Source: Nibribacter ruber (GTDB lineage: Bacteria; Bacteroidota; Bacteroidia; Cytophagales; Hymenobacteraceae). From it: DNA of 64,000 nt. The stretch is taken from positions 1,755,501-1,819,500 of the forward strand of contig NZ_CP047897.1 of assembly GCF_009913235.1 (NCBI RefSeq), read 5' to 3'. The notes under the pieces are model-generated. The model saw only the letters and a list, made by a program, of their open reading frames with translations. It did no database searches and was not told where the DNA came from. Shown here piece after piece: positions 52,832-60,733 of the stretch; positions within the stretch are counted from its first letter, which is position 1, and each line of letters starts with the position of its first letter. Both the position numbers and the translations under genes were made by a program.

Positions 52832-53292
52832 ATATGTCTCAGTTAGAAGGAATAACTTTACTAATAGGGCAAAAGTACAGATTTGGGGCGGGTTAAAAAA
52901 TCAACCTTCCGCAAGTTTTCTCTTAGTTGGCAACCAGACCGCCCCGCCTATTTTCCACCATTGAGCGCCCATTTTGTTCCATGATAGCTCGTCGGCCCGC
53001 CGAGATTCTTCTTTTATTCTCCTTAAATAGGCTTGCAAAAGTTGATTCTATTTTGAGTACAGCAATCTTCGCATAAGGTCCAAAACCCAAGTTGAAAAAA
53101 GGGCGTACTGCCCTTGGCTAGCAGTTGCCCTCAAGTGACAACGTTGAGCCAAGAATCTTTTTGAACGAGGTGGCCAAAGTCAATCTTCTTAGCATAACCA
53201 CCTGTCTGCCATTTACATACAAAATACCTTACGCCTATTTACAACTTGCTCCCTTAACTGCTTTTCTCCCGAGGCAGGTTAATAAATTTTTC
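52832..53292. other. Divergent intergenic region between gcvT and the histidine kinase
   Basis: About 460 nt. It contains the gcvT promoter box and a short hairpin (TCGGCCCGCCGA, about 52990-53001). No gene or repeat of the families above is visible. Confidence 0.5.
52870..52877 (-). promoter_or_regulatory. -7 promoter box of gcvT
   Basis: TACTTTTG on the minus strand, 38 nt upstream of the ATG. Confidence 0.5.
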
Positions 53293-53300
53293 TATTTTTG
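53293..53300 (+). promoter_or_regulatory. -7 promoter box of the histidine kinase
   Basis: TATTTTTG, 86 nt upstream of the ATG. Confidence 0.45.
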
Positions 53301-53386
53301 CACAGATGCCTCTGGAACGCAGAGGAATTTCTGTTTCTGTTTTGGACTCCCGGCGGTGGTTTAAGCGCCATCTATAAACGCAACAC

Positions 53387-54883
53387 ATGAAATTATCTAC
53401 CAAGCTCTTCGCTGGTTTTGTTCTTATCTCGTTTTTGTTCACAGCCGTGGGGGTGGTCAATTACCGCCTCTCAGAAGACGTGATTGAAAACTCCAAGTTC
53501 GTCTCAGAGTCGCAGAACATCATCCGTAACTCGTCTTCCCTGCAGCGGAACATCATTGACATGGAGACGGGTATGCGCGGGTTCCTGCTCACGGGCAATG
53601 AAGAATTCCTGCAACCCTATCACACGGCAGACCGCCTCATGCCGGCCCTCTTCACCGACCTCAAGAAACTGGTAGACGACTCGCCGGAGCAGCTCAAGAA
53701 GGTGCAGGAGATTGAGGAGCTCCAGATTAAATGGGAAAATGACTTCGCTGAAATGCTCATTGCCGAAAAGCGCAAGGAGAACGAGTCTGGAGTGAGCATT
53801 AGGGGCATTAGAAACCTGGACCATGGCTACCTGGTGATCAATGAGGAGGGCAAGCGCCTCACCGACCAAATGCGGATTTACTTTAGGGCGTTCAACAGCA
53901 TTGAGTACCAGGTGCGCGAGGTACGCCGCGACCGCCTAGACCAGAGTATCAATGAGACGCGCCGGGTGTCTACGGCCCTCACCATCATTTCTGTGATGCT
54001 CGGCCTTACCTGGGCCTATTACATTACCCGCCTCATCTCGCGCCGCATCATGAAGATGGTGAACCTGGCAGACCGCATTGCCAAGGGAGAATACAAGACC
54101 GCCATTCAGGATGACGCCCATGATGAGCTTACGCTTCTCTCAGACTCCCTCAACCGCATGGCCAGCACCATTGACAAGACCTTTACCGAGCTGGACAGCA
54201 AGAACAAGGAGCTGGACCAGTTTGCCTACGTGGTTTCCCATGACCTGAAAGCCCCGCTGCGCGGCATTGAGAACGCCTCTAAGTGGGTGGAGGAAGACAT
54301 GGGCAAAGAGTTGCCCCATCACATACAAGAGTACCTGCTCATGATGCGCGCCCGCGTGCACCGCATGGAAAACCTTATCAACGGCATTTTGGCCCTGGCC
54401 CGCGTGGGCAGAGCCAAACTGCAGGAAGAGACGGTGAACGTGCAGCACTTGCTTTTTGACGTGATAGACATGCTCAACCCGCCCGCCGGCTTCCAGATCA
54501 ACCTGCCAGACAAGCTCCCCGTGCTGCGCGCCGCCAAAGTAGAGCTGCAGCAGGTGTTCAGCAATTTGATTGGCAACGCCATCAAGTACCACCACCAGGA
54601 CCAAGGCCAGGTAACCATTACCCACCAGGAGTACCCAGACTACCATGAGTTTTCTGTGGCAGATGACGGCCCGGGCATTGAACCTGAGTACCATGAGAGA
54701 ATTTTTGTCTTATTTCAAACATTACAGGAGCGTGATGCCGTAGAAAGCACGGGCGTGGGACTGTCTATCGTGAAGAAGATCATAGAGCGGCAGGGCGGCA
54801 AGATTGCCGTCGCCTCTACCCCGGGCAACGGATCTGTGTTTACCTTTACCTGGCCCAAGGCCCGGGCCACCGAGATGGCCTAA
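53387..54883 (+). CDS. CHASE3-HAMP sensor histidine kinase
   Basis: 498 aa. Membrane helix (about 5-27), periplasmic CHASE3 domain (IRNSSSLQRNIIDMETGMRGFLLTGNEEFLQPYHTADRL), second helix (about 195-215), HAMP, HisKA with YVVSHDLKAPLRGIENASKWV (phosphorylated His) and HATPase with FSNLIGNAIKYHHQDQG, DDGPGIEPEYHERIF and GVGLSIVKKI. The ligand is unknown. The receiver gene is 38 nt downstream. The close resemblance of the kinase core to bacteriophytochrome-type kinases fits the Rcp1-like receiver. Confidence 0.94.
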   Translation: MKLSTKLFAGFVLISFLFTAVGVVNYRLSEDVIENSKFVSESQNIIRNSSSLQRNIIDMETGMRGFLLTGNEEFLQPYHTADRLMPALFTDLKKLVDDSPEQLKKVQEIEELQIKWENDFAEMLIAEKRKENESGVSIRGIRNLDHGYLVINEEGKRLTDQMRIYFRAFNSIEYQVREVRRDRLDQSINETRRVSTALTIISVMLGLTWAYYITRLISRRIMKMVNLADRIAKGEYKTAIQDDAHDELTLLSDSLNRMASTIDKTFTELDSKNKELDQFAYVVSHDLKAPLRGIENASKWVEEDMGKELPHHIQEYLLMMRARVHRMENLINGILALARVGRAKLQEETVNVQHLLFDVIDMLNPPAGFQINLPDKLPVLRAAKVELQQVFSNLIGNAIKYHHQDQGQVTITHQEYPDYHEFSVADDGPGIEPEYHERIFVLFQTLQERDAVESTGVGLSIVKKIIERQGGKIAVASTPGNGSVFTFTWPKARATEMA

Positions 54884-54921
54884 TTCAAGTTGAAACCATT
54901 CAAGTACCTTAATTATAGATT

Positions 54922-55365
54922 ATGAGTGAGACGCAAGCCAGTATTTTGTTAGTAGAGGATGATTACCTTGATGCGATGAGCGTGGAGCGGGAGCTTCGTA
55001 AAATCAAGGTGATGGTGCCTTTACACAAAGCCAAAAACGGACGCGAGGCCCTGGCCATGCTCCGCGGCGAACCAGGCACTCCCAAATTAAATCCCCTGCC
55101 AACGGTTGTCCTTTTAGATATAAACATGCCCCGCATGAACGGCATAGAGTTTTTGCAGGAGATTCGCAGAGACCCGGCCTTCACCAACCTGAACGTGTTC
55201 ATCATGACCACTTCCAACGAAGACTCTGACCGCCACGCGGCCCAGGACCTGCGCGTGAGTGGCTACATTGTAAAGCCCCTGTCGTTTGACTCTTTTGGCG
55301 AAGGCGGTTCTGGCATTGACTCTTTCAGCCTGTTCCTGGACCTTCTTAAAATGAAACCCCAGTAG
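54922..55365 (+). CDS. Single-domain response regulator (Rcp1-like)
   Basis: 147 aa, receiver domain only. Acidic pocket LLVEDDYLDA, phospho-acceptor Asp in VVLLDINMPRMNGIEFLQ, Thr in FIMTTSNED and Lys in YIVKPLSF. The insert GEPGTPKLNPLPT is typical of Rcp1-like receivers that pair with CHASE/phytochrome-type kinases. No output domain, so it passes phosphate or binds partner proteins. Cotranscribed with the kinase gene. Confidence 0.93.
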   Translation: MSETQASILLVEDDYLDAMSVERELRKIKVMVPLHKAKNGREALAMLRGEPGTPKLNPLPTVVLLDINMPRMNGIEFLQEIRRDPAFTNLNVFIMTTSNEDSDRHAAQDLRVSGYIVKPLSFDSFGEGGSGIDSFSLFLDLLKMKPQ

Positions 55366-55384
55366 GCACAGGTCTTCTGCTTTA

Positions 55385-55440
55385 TAAAAAAATGCGTTTT
55401 TGGGCTATTTACTGTGAAATAGCCCAAAAACGCATTTTTA
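55385..55440 (+). terminator. Palindromic repeat extended into a terminator
   Basis: The 38-nt repeat at 55395-55432 is lengthened by AAAAAATG/CATTTTT, which gives it a flanking A-run and T-run. It lies between the convergent receiver and rnhB genes. Confidence 0.75.
55395..55432. repeat. 38-nt palindromic repeat
   Basis: CGTTTTTGGGCTATTTAC and GTGAAATAGCCCAAAAACG; GGGCTA/TAGCCC is a compensated variant of GGGCTG/CAGCCC. Confidence 0.92.
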
Positions 55441-55461
55441 CTTTTAGCCAGGTTCTTACAA

Positions 55462-56061
55462 TCAGGAAAGCTCCAGGGCTTCTTCAGCGAGGAGCTTGAA
55501 CGTAAGCCGATGATGGGCCGTGGTGCCGTATTGCGCTATGGCCGCACGGTGCGCCTTGGTGGGATAGCCCGCATTCTGCTGCCAGCCATAGAACGGATGA
55601 GCGGAGCCCAATTTCCGCATGATCTCATCTCTGTGCGTCTTGGCCAGAATAGACGCCGCGGCAATGCTAAAATACCGCCCGTCTCCCTTGATCATGCAGG
55701 CGTGCGGCACTTCCTTGTACCCCTTAAACCTATTCCCGTCTACTAGTAAATACTCTGGCACTACCGGCAGTTGGTCCACGGCGCGGTGCATGGCAGCAAA
55801 AGAAGCGTTTAAGATGTTGATCTGGTCAATCTCCTGCGGAGAGACTTCGGCCACGGCCCAGTGAAGGGCCTCCCGGCACACTTCTTCGCGCAGCAACTCC
55901 CGCTGCTTGGCAGACAATTGCTTGGAGTCTGTGAGCAGGGCATGATGATAGTCTAAGGGCAAAATGACGGCCGCCGCTACCACCGGCCCGGCCAGACAAC
56001 CTCTCCCCGCCTCGTCTAAGCCCGCTTCCAGTAATTTCCCGCTATGGTTGGCAATGAGCAT
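55462..56061 (-). CDS. rnhB: Ribonuclease HII
   Basis: 199 aa. The DEAGRG motif with catalytic Asp and Glu ([21 protein letters not shown]), [20 protein letters not shown] and [24 protein letters not shown] are complete. It removes ribonucleotides from RNA-DNA hybrids. A TATCTTTG box lies 60 nt upstream. Confidence 0.95.
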   Translation of the reverse strand: MLIANHSGKLLEAGLDEAGRGCLAGPVVAAAVILPLDYHHALLTDSKQLSAKQRELLREEVCREALHWAVAEVSPQEIDQINILNASFAAMHRAVDQLPVVPEYLLVDGNRFKGYKEVPHACMIKGDGRYFSIAAASILAKTHRDEIMRKLGSAHPFYGWQQNAGYPTKAHRAAIAQYGTTAHHRLTFKLLAEEALELS

Positions 56062-56121
56062 GTATTTCTTTGTGATATGTGTCTGTGAAGGAAACAGCGC
56101 GTAGGCTTAAATAATTCTGGA

Positions 56122-56129
56122 CAAAGATA
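56122..56129 (-). promoter_or_regulatory. -7 promoter box of rnhB
   Basis: TATCTTTG on the minus strand, 60 nt upstream of the rnhB ATG. Confidence 0.5.
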
Positions 56130-56178
56130 CGGAATTTGAGTGCTGCGTTCAGCGGCTAGAATCTGGCGTCTGGAAATT

Positions 56179-56215
56179 CGTTTTTGGGCTGTTTTCCCGG
56201 AAATAGGCCGAAACC
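56179..56215. repeat. Palindromic repeat, altered right arm
   Basis: CGTTTTTGGGCTGTTTTC and GGAAATAGGCCGAAACCG; 37 nt, the only full copy that departs from 38 nt. Confidence 0.75.
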
Positions 56216-56406
56216 GGTCCTTGGCGCAGACGCTCGCAGGTCCTGCCGGACGCTACGAGGTCTCTTGAGCAGCTGCTGTTCTAACTTGCAGACCACTTCG
56301 CCATCCCGGGCCTTCAAAGGGGACGCAATGCGTGAAGAAAATGTGCGTACTGGGCTGAACCTGTCCATCCACGCCTTGCCCTCTTCTTTTGGGATTACCT
56401 GCTGAT

Positions 56407-56450
56407 GTAAACACCCCACTTCGCCCCCCCTCAAGGGGGAATCCGCACTT
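56407..56450. repeat. GTAAACACCCC / TCAAGGGG shared block
   Basis: GTAAACACCCC, then TCAAGGGGGAATCCGCACTT, matching the block at 26001-26048 in order and spacing. Confidence 0.55.
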
Positions 56451-56459
56451 GGCGAAGGA

Positions 56460-56900
56460 TGATGCACCGGTTCTCCACCGGAAGAGGTTTGAGGCTGATG
56501 CCTCAGGGCAGTCTCAGACTGCCCGCCACGGTGGGTCCAAGTCATAAACTTGAACCAGACGCGGGAAAGCAGATAAAAAAGCCGTGCCTTGGCACGCGTG
56601 ACTCTGCATCGACAGCCATGGCCATTGCCTGAAACCAGCTAACCAAGCATCAAACCGCAGCAGGAAGGAACCCAAACCAGTCCTGGTCCTGAGCGCCTCT
56701 GGTGTTTGTGCGCCGCGGCCAGCGGCGGCAGGGACAAAGTCCCACAAACAACAGCAGCGCGAAGGGCCCGGACGGGGCCCCGCGGCCGTGAGCGCTTACC
56801 GGAGCCAATGAAACAAGGCAGGTAGTGCGCACCGGAACAAGCGGCCAATACGAAGGAATCGCCAACGGAAGTTCCCCAAACTGCACTAAAACCTCAAAAC
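56460..56900. ncRNA. Candidate structured RNA region, no protein gene
   Basis: About 440 nt, GC-rich, no convincing reading frame. Hairpins crowd it: CCGGT/ACCGG (56467-56481), GAGGC/GCCTC, a perfect GGGCAGTCT/AGACTGCCC (56506-56524), CGTGCC/GGCACG (56583-56596). At 56703-56749 outer arms TGTTTGT/ACAAACA enclose GCCGC/GCGGC and GGGAC/GTCCC hairpins, giving a three-way junction; GGGCCC/GGGCCC follows at 56764-56780. I cannot match it to RNase P, tmRNA, SRP, 6S or group II intron domain V. Strand unknown. It could be a long non-coding RNA or a structured repeat. Confidence 0.4.
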
Positions 56901-56955
56901 AGTCAGAAAGAATAGAGCCTGCTTAAGATCAGGAACGGCATATAACAGTAAAATC

Positions 56956-56993
56956 AGTTTTTTGGGTATTTCCCAGAAAACACACAAAAAACG
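56956..56993. repeat. Diverged 38-nt palindromic repeat upstream of acs
   Basis: AGTTTTTTGGGTATTTCC and GAAAACACACAAAAAACG. Length is kept though several pairs are lost. Confidence 0.65.
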
Positions 56994-57080
56994 CCCCCAT
57001 CCTTCATTCTATCCTTCTTATCCTTGGTCCTTTCCTGAGAAAATCTAACTTTAAGCACCCAACCACCACCTGACAAACAC

Positions 57081-58979
57081 ATGGACTACCGCATTAGATC
57101 ACTGGAAGAATACCAGACCGCCTACCAGAAAAGCGTGGAACAGCCAGAAGAATTCTGGGCCGGCATAGCCGAAAACTTCACCTGGCGCCAGAAATGGGAC
57201 AAGGTATTGAACTGGAATTTTGAGGAACCGCGCGTGGAATGGTTTGTGAACGGCAAGCTCAACATCACCGAGAACTGCCTGGACCGCCACCTGGAGAAGC
57301 GCGGCAACAAGCTGGCCCTCATCTGGGAACCCAACGATCCCAAGGAGCGCTTCATTAGATACACCTACCGCGAGCTGCACGAAAAGGTCTGCCAGATGGC
57401 CAACATCTTAAAGAGCAACGGCGTGCAGAAAGGCGACCGCGTCTGTATTTACATGCCCATGATTCCCGAGCTGGCGTTTTCTGTGCTGGCCTGTGCAAGA
57501 ATCGGTGCGGTGCACTCGGTGATTTTTGCCGGTTTCTCGCATACGGCCATGGCCGATAGAATCAACGACGCCCAAGCCAAAGTAGTCTTAACCTCAGACG
57601 GTTTGAACCGCGGGCCCAAGCAGATACCTGTCAAGCGGGTAGTGGACGAAGCCCTGGAAACCTGTCCCAGCGTAGAGAAAGTGATAGTGGTAGACCGCGT
57701 GGGCTGGGCGGTGAACATGGTAGAAGGCCGCGACGTCTGGTACCATGAGGAACTGGAGCAGGTAGACAAGCACTGCCCCGCTGAGGAAATGGACGCTGAG
57801 GATTTGCTGTTCATTCTGTACACCTCGGGCTCTACCGGAAAACCCAAAGGCGTGGTGCACACCTGCGGCGGCTACATGGTCTACACAGATTATACCTTTA
57901 GAAACGTCTTCCAGTACGAGGAGAGTGATATTTACTGGTGCACGGCAGACGTGGGTTGGATAACCGGTCACTCCTATCTGTTGTACGGGCCGCTTTTGTC
58001 TGGGGCAACTACGCTCATGTTTGAAGGCGTGCCCACGTTCCCAGACCCAGGCCGTTTCTGGCAGGTAATTGACAAGTTTGGCGTGAACATTTTCTACACT
58101 GCTCCTACCGCCATCCGGTCTCTCATGGCCTCTGGTTTGGATCACGTCTTGTCGTATAGTCTGGACTCCTTAAAGGTGCTGGGCTCTGTGGGTGAACCTA
58201 TCAACGAGGAGGCCTGGCATTGGTATCATATTCACGTGGGCAAAGAGCGCTGCCCGGTGGTAGACACGTGGTGGCAGACAGAGACGGGCGGCATCATGCT
58301 CAGTTCCTTGGCCAACATCACGCCTACCAAGCCCAGCCATGCCGGTTTCGCGTTGCCTGGCGTGCAGCCCATCTTGATTGACCAGGAAGGCAAAGAAATC
58401 ACAGAAAATGAGCAGGAAGGCTACTTGTGCATGAAGTTTCCGTGGCCGGGCATGATACGCACCACCTACGGCGACCATGAACGCTGCCGCCAAAGCTACT
58501 TCAGCACCTATCCCAATCTCTACTTCACAGGTGACGGCGCCAAGCGCGACAAGAACGGACTCTGGCGCATCATTGGCCGCGTAGATGACGTGATCAACGT
58601 GTCGGGGCACCGCTTTGGCACCGCCGAGATTGAGAACGCCATCAACCAGAACAAGCATATTGTGGAGAGCGCCGTGGTGGGCTATCCGCATGACGTGAAA
58701 GGCCAGGGCATTTACGCGTTTGTAGTCTGCGGCGAGGAAGCCCCCACCAACCAGGAGAACCTCCGTGCCGAAGTCATTGAAACCGTGGTAGACCAGATAG
58801 GCAAGATTGCCAAACCAGACAAGATTCAGATAGTGAGCGGCCTGCCCAAGACCCGGTCGGGCAAGATCATGCGCCGCATCTTGCGCAAAGTGGCCGAAGG
58901 AGACACCTCTAACCTGGGTGACACCAGCACGCTGTTGGATCCACCCATTGTTGACGAAATTGTAAAAGGGGCCTTGTAG
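57081..58979 (+). CDS. acs: Acetate-CoA ligase
   Basis: 632 aa, the usual length. N-terminal ACAS_N region, then AMP-binding motif YTSGSTGKPKGVVHT, WCTADVGWITGHSYLLYGPL, DTWWQTETGGIM, TGDGAKRDKNGLWRIIGRVDDVINVSGHRFGTAEIE, and the C-terminal acetylatable Lys in PKTRSGKIMRRILR. It makes acetyl-CoA from acetate, ATP and CoA, in the cytoplasm. Single gene. An 82-nt spacer to the upstream repeat holds a weak TAACTTTA -7-like box. Confidence 0.96.
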   Translation: MDYRIRSLEEYQTAYQKSVEQPEEFWAGIAENFTWRQKWDKVLNWNFEEPRVEWFVNGKLNITENCLDRHLEKRGNKLALIWEPNDPKERFIRYTYRELHEKVCQMANILKSNGVQKGDRVCIYMPMIPELAFSVLACARIGAVHSVIFAGFSHTAMADRINDAQAKVVLTSDGLNRGPKQIPVKRVVDEALETCPSVEKVIVVDRVGWAVNMVEGRDVWYHEELEQVDKHCPAEEMDAEDLLFILYTSGSTGKPKGVVHTCGGYMVYTDYTFRNVFQYEESDIYWCTADVGWITGHSYLLYGPLLSGATTLMFEGVPTFPDPGRFWQVIDKFGVNIFYTAPTAIRSLMASGLDHVLSYSLDSLKVLGSVGEPINEEAWHWYHIHVGKERCPVVDTWWQTETGGIMLSSLANITPTKPSHAGFALPGVQPILIDQEGKEITENEQEGYLCMKFPWPGMIRTTYGDHERCRQSYFSTYPNLYFTGDGAKRDKNGLWRIIGRVDDVINVSGHRFGTAEIENAINQNKHIVESAVVGYPHDVKGQGIYAFVVCGEEAPTNQENLRAEVIETVVDQIGKIAKPDKIQIVSGLPKTRSGKIMRRILRKVAEGDTSNLGDTSTLLDPPIVDEIVKGAL

Positions 58980-59080
58980 GCCCTTTTTCTTGTAAGCTAG
59001 TTTATCCCGCACCCAAGGCTAACCTTTTGCCGGCAATGTGGTACAACTTAGTCGCATTGATATACCTTACTCACACAACC

Positions 59081-59347
59081 ATGACCTTAGACATAAAACA
59101 CGACAAAGAAAACCAGCAGTTCACGGCTTTTCTGGAAGACCAGGAGATTGGAGAACTGGCCTATGCCCTGCCAGAAGATGGCGTCATGGATTTTCAGCAT
59201 ACGTTCATTGAACAGGAATACCGTGGCAAAGGCCTAGCCGACCAACTCATACAACACGGCCTGGACCATGCCAAGAACAACGGCTTCAAAATTGTGGCCA
59301 CCTGCACGGCCGTCGCCAAGTACCTGGAAAGACACCAACAGGCGTAG
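59081..59347 (+). CDS. Small GNAT-type N-acetyltransferase (YjdJ/GCN5-like)
   Basis: 88 aa from the ATG at 59081. A truncated GNAT core: FTAFLEDQEIGELAYALPEDGVMDFQHTFIEQEYRGKGLADQLIQHGLDHAKNNGFKIVATCTAVAKYLERH, with the acetyl-CoA loop EYRGKGLA. The family of ~90-aa proteins (GCN5-related, YjdJ) has few known substrates. It follows acs by about 100 nt, which could hint at use of acetyl-CoA, but that is only suggestive. It ends 60 nt before a composite terminator. Confidence 0.88.
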   Translation: MTLDIKHDKENQQFTAFLEDQEIGELAYALPEDGVMDFQHTFIEQEYRGKGLADQLIQHGLDHAKNNGFKIVATCTAVAKYLERHQQA

Positions 59348-59390
59348 CCTTTTCCGTTGGCAAACGAGCTTCTTCACTTCACGGCCAACT

Positions 59391-59466
59391 AACCTGCCCC
59401 GCTTCTCGTTTTTGGCCTGTTTTTCAGAAAACAGCCTAAAAACGAGAAGCGGGGCAGGTTTTTTAT
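59391..59466 (+). terminator. Composite terminator with a palindromic repeat as its tip
   Basis: AACCTGCCCCGCTTCT (59391-59406) pairs with its complement (59445-59460), followed by six T. The 38-nt repeat occupies the whole region between the two arms, so the combined stem is about 34 bp. Confidence 0.85.
59407..59444. repeat. 38-nt palindromic repeat inside a terminator
   Basis: CGTTTTTGGCCTGTTTTT and AGAAAACAGCCTAAAAACG, framed by a 16-bp GC-rich stem. Confidence 0.9.
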
Positions 59467-59473
59467 AGGGCAT

Positions 59474-59509
59474 AAAAAAAGAGCCTCGGTGTATTACCGA
59501 AACTCTTTT
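59474..59509 (-). terminator. Terminator of the LysM gene
   Basis: AAAAGAGCCTCGGT pairs with ACCGAAACTCTTTT with a small internal bulge. On the minus strand it is followed by T-rich sequence. Confidence 0.75.
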
Positions 59510-59538
59510 CTAACAAACCAACAAAGAAGGTCTTCTGC

Positions 59539-59829
59539 TTATCCTCTAGGAATGACCAGCTTCTGCCCCGGGTGGATTAGGTTCGGGTCTTTGATCTGGT
59601 CTGTGTTGGCCTGATGGATTTTGTGCCACTGCTGGGCATCGCCGTACACGTGCTTGGCAATTTTTGAAAGGGAGTCGCCGCTCTGTACGGTATAGTATTC
59701 TTGGGCGCCTTGTGCAGGCTGTGCCGGTTGCGCCGCTACGTTGGGGTTATTCTTGAAAAAATCATTATTGGCGGCAGGCTTGGCAGCCGGCTTTTCTTCG
59801 CCTTTCTTTAAAAAATCAAACAGTCCCAT
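59539..59829 (-). CDS. LysM peptidoglycan-binding protein
   Basis: 96 aa. N-terminal MGLFDFLKKGEEKPAAKPAA, a Pro/Ala/Gln spacer, then one LysM domain (YYTVQSGDSLSKIAKHVYGDAQQWHKIHQANTDQIKDPNLIHPGQKLVIP). This resembles the LysM half of YgaU/Kbp-like proteins, but the BON half is missing. No signal peptide, so it probably stays in the cytoplasm or binds glycan after lysis. Single gene with its own terminator. Confidence 0.92.
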   Translation of the reverse strand: MGLFDFLKKGEEKPAAKPAANNDFFKNNPNVAAQPAQPAQGAQEYYTVQSGDSLSKIAKHVYGDAQQWHKIHQANTDQIKDPNLIHPGQKLVIPRG

Positions 59830-60029
59830 AGTTGTATCTCTAGTTTAGTTGGCATGGCCTCAGGACGGTCTTTTAGCGAGCACCCTGGCCTATACCATTT
59901 TACTTACGAATCCGCTTGTCCTTTGTTAATCTTATTTAGCTGAACTGTGAGGTAAATACCACGTAAGAAGTACGAGTTTGCCATTTCAGCAAGCCATGAC
60001 CTGAATAAAAAAACCAGAACCTAACAACT

Positions 60030-60455
60030 ATGAAAAAGACAATTGCAACCCACCTTCAACCTTTGTTCACCTTGGTGTTCGTTCTCACGCTGAGCGCCTT
60101 CACGTTTAGCTGCAGCGGCAACAAAGAAAGCGGCGGCGACTCCAGCATGATTGCCGGCACCACCAGCAAAATCTGGAAAGCCGACAAGGAAACCAATGCC
60201 GCCGGCGACAAGGACAAGTTGACTTCTGCAGAGAAAGAAGAGCAGATTCAGTTCTTCGCCAACGGAAACTTCACCCAGACATCTAGCAGCCAGTCGGCCA
60301 ACGGTACCTGGACCTATGACGCCAGCACCAAGACCTTGAGCCTTACCTACGCCAACAACAACGTAAGCGAGAACTTCAAGGTAAACGAACTCACCAAAAA
60401 CGACCTGAAACTACAAGCCCCAGACGGTTCTACCCTGGAACTAGAGGCTGAATAG
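60030..60455 (+). CDS. Lipocalin-like lipoprotein
   Basis: 141 aa. Lipoprotein signal (TLSAFTFSCSGN), then IAGTTSKIWKADKETNAAGDKDKLTSAEKEEQIQFFANGNFTQTSSSQSANGTWTYDASTKTLSLTY, the pattern of the lipocalin-like small lipoproteins common in Bacteroidota. Probably at the outer membrane. Ligand unknown. Ends at a strong terminator. Confidence 0.85.
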   Translation: MKKTIATHLQPLFTLVFVLTLSAFTFSCSGNKESGGDSSMIAGTTSKIWKADKETNAAGDKDKLTSAEKEEQIQFFANGNFTQTSSSQSANGTWTYDASTKTLSLTYANNNVSENFKVNELTKNDLKLQAPDGSTLELEAE

Positions 60456-60472
60456 TTTAAAATCACCTTAAG

Positions 60473-60510
60473 AAAAGCCCGCTCTGTTTGTGTACAAGGC
60501 GGGCTTTTTT
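60473..60510 (+). terminator. Intrinsic terminator of the lipocalin-like gene
   Basis: AAAAGCCCGC pairs with GCGGGCTTTT, followed by more T. Confidence 0.9.
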
Positions 60511-60590
60511 AATGAGTGAATGAGTGATTGAATGAATGAGAGAATGTGGTTTAATGTGCTGATGTGTTTTTCGATTTGAAGATGTTGTTT
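60511..60590. repeat. Word repeat, left copy
   Basis: AATGAGTGAATGAGTGATTG, then TTTAATGTGCTGATGTGTTT and CGATTTGAAGATGTTG. Complementary words follow on the other side of the palindromic repeat. Confidence 0.65.
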
Positions 60591-60597
60591 GGTCATC

Positions 60598-60635
60598 TGT
60601 TTTTGGGTTATTTTCTGGAAAACAGGCTAAAAACG
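60598..60635. repeat. 38-nt palindromic repeat
   Basis: TGTTTTTGGGTTATTTTC and GAAAACAGGCTAAAAACG, between two inverted word repeats. Confidence 0.88.
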
Positions 60636-60660
60636 CCATCTTTCTCTCCGTGCGCTTACA

Positions 60661-60727
60661 TCTGATTAGATTAATTTACATTTTCACATCTGCACATTTC
60701 CAAATCTTCAAATCTCCACATCACTCA
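60661..60727. repeat. Word repeat, right inverted copy
   Basis: ACATTTTCACATCTGCACAT and TCCAAATCTTCAAATCTCC, then ACATCACTCATT. Leads directly into the methyltransferase ATG. Confidence 0.65.
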
Positions 60728-60733
60728 TTGAAC

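Noticed and set aside
53125-53364. 79-codon plus-strand frame before the histidine kinase
   Set aside because: It crosses the kinase promoter region and has no protein-like pattern.
56156-56886. Several minus-strand reading frames of 60-130 codons
   Set aside because: They overlap one another in different frames, are rich in Arg, Pro, Ser and Cys, run through a palindromic repeat and show no domain.
4125-60635. Palindromic repeats as ordinary rho-independent terminators
   Set aside because: The runs are reversed (T before, A after the stem), and some copies lie at 5' ends or in divergent regions. Only when fused to other hairpins do they gain a proper T-run.
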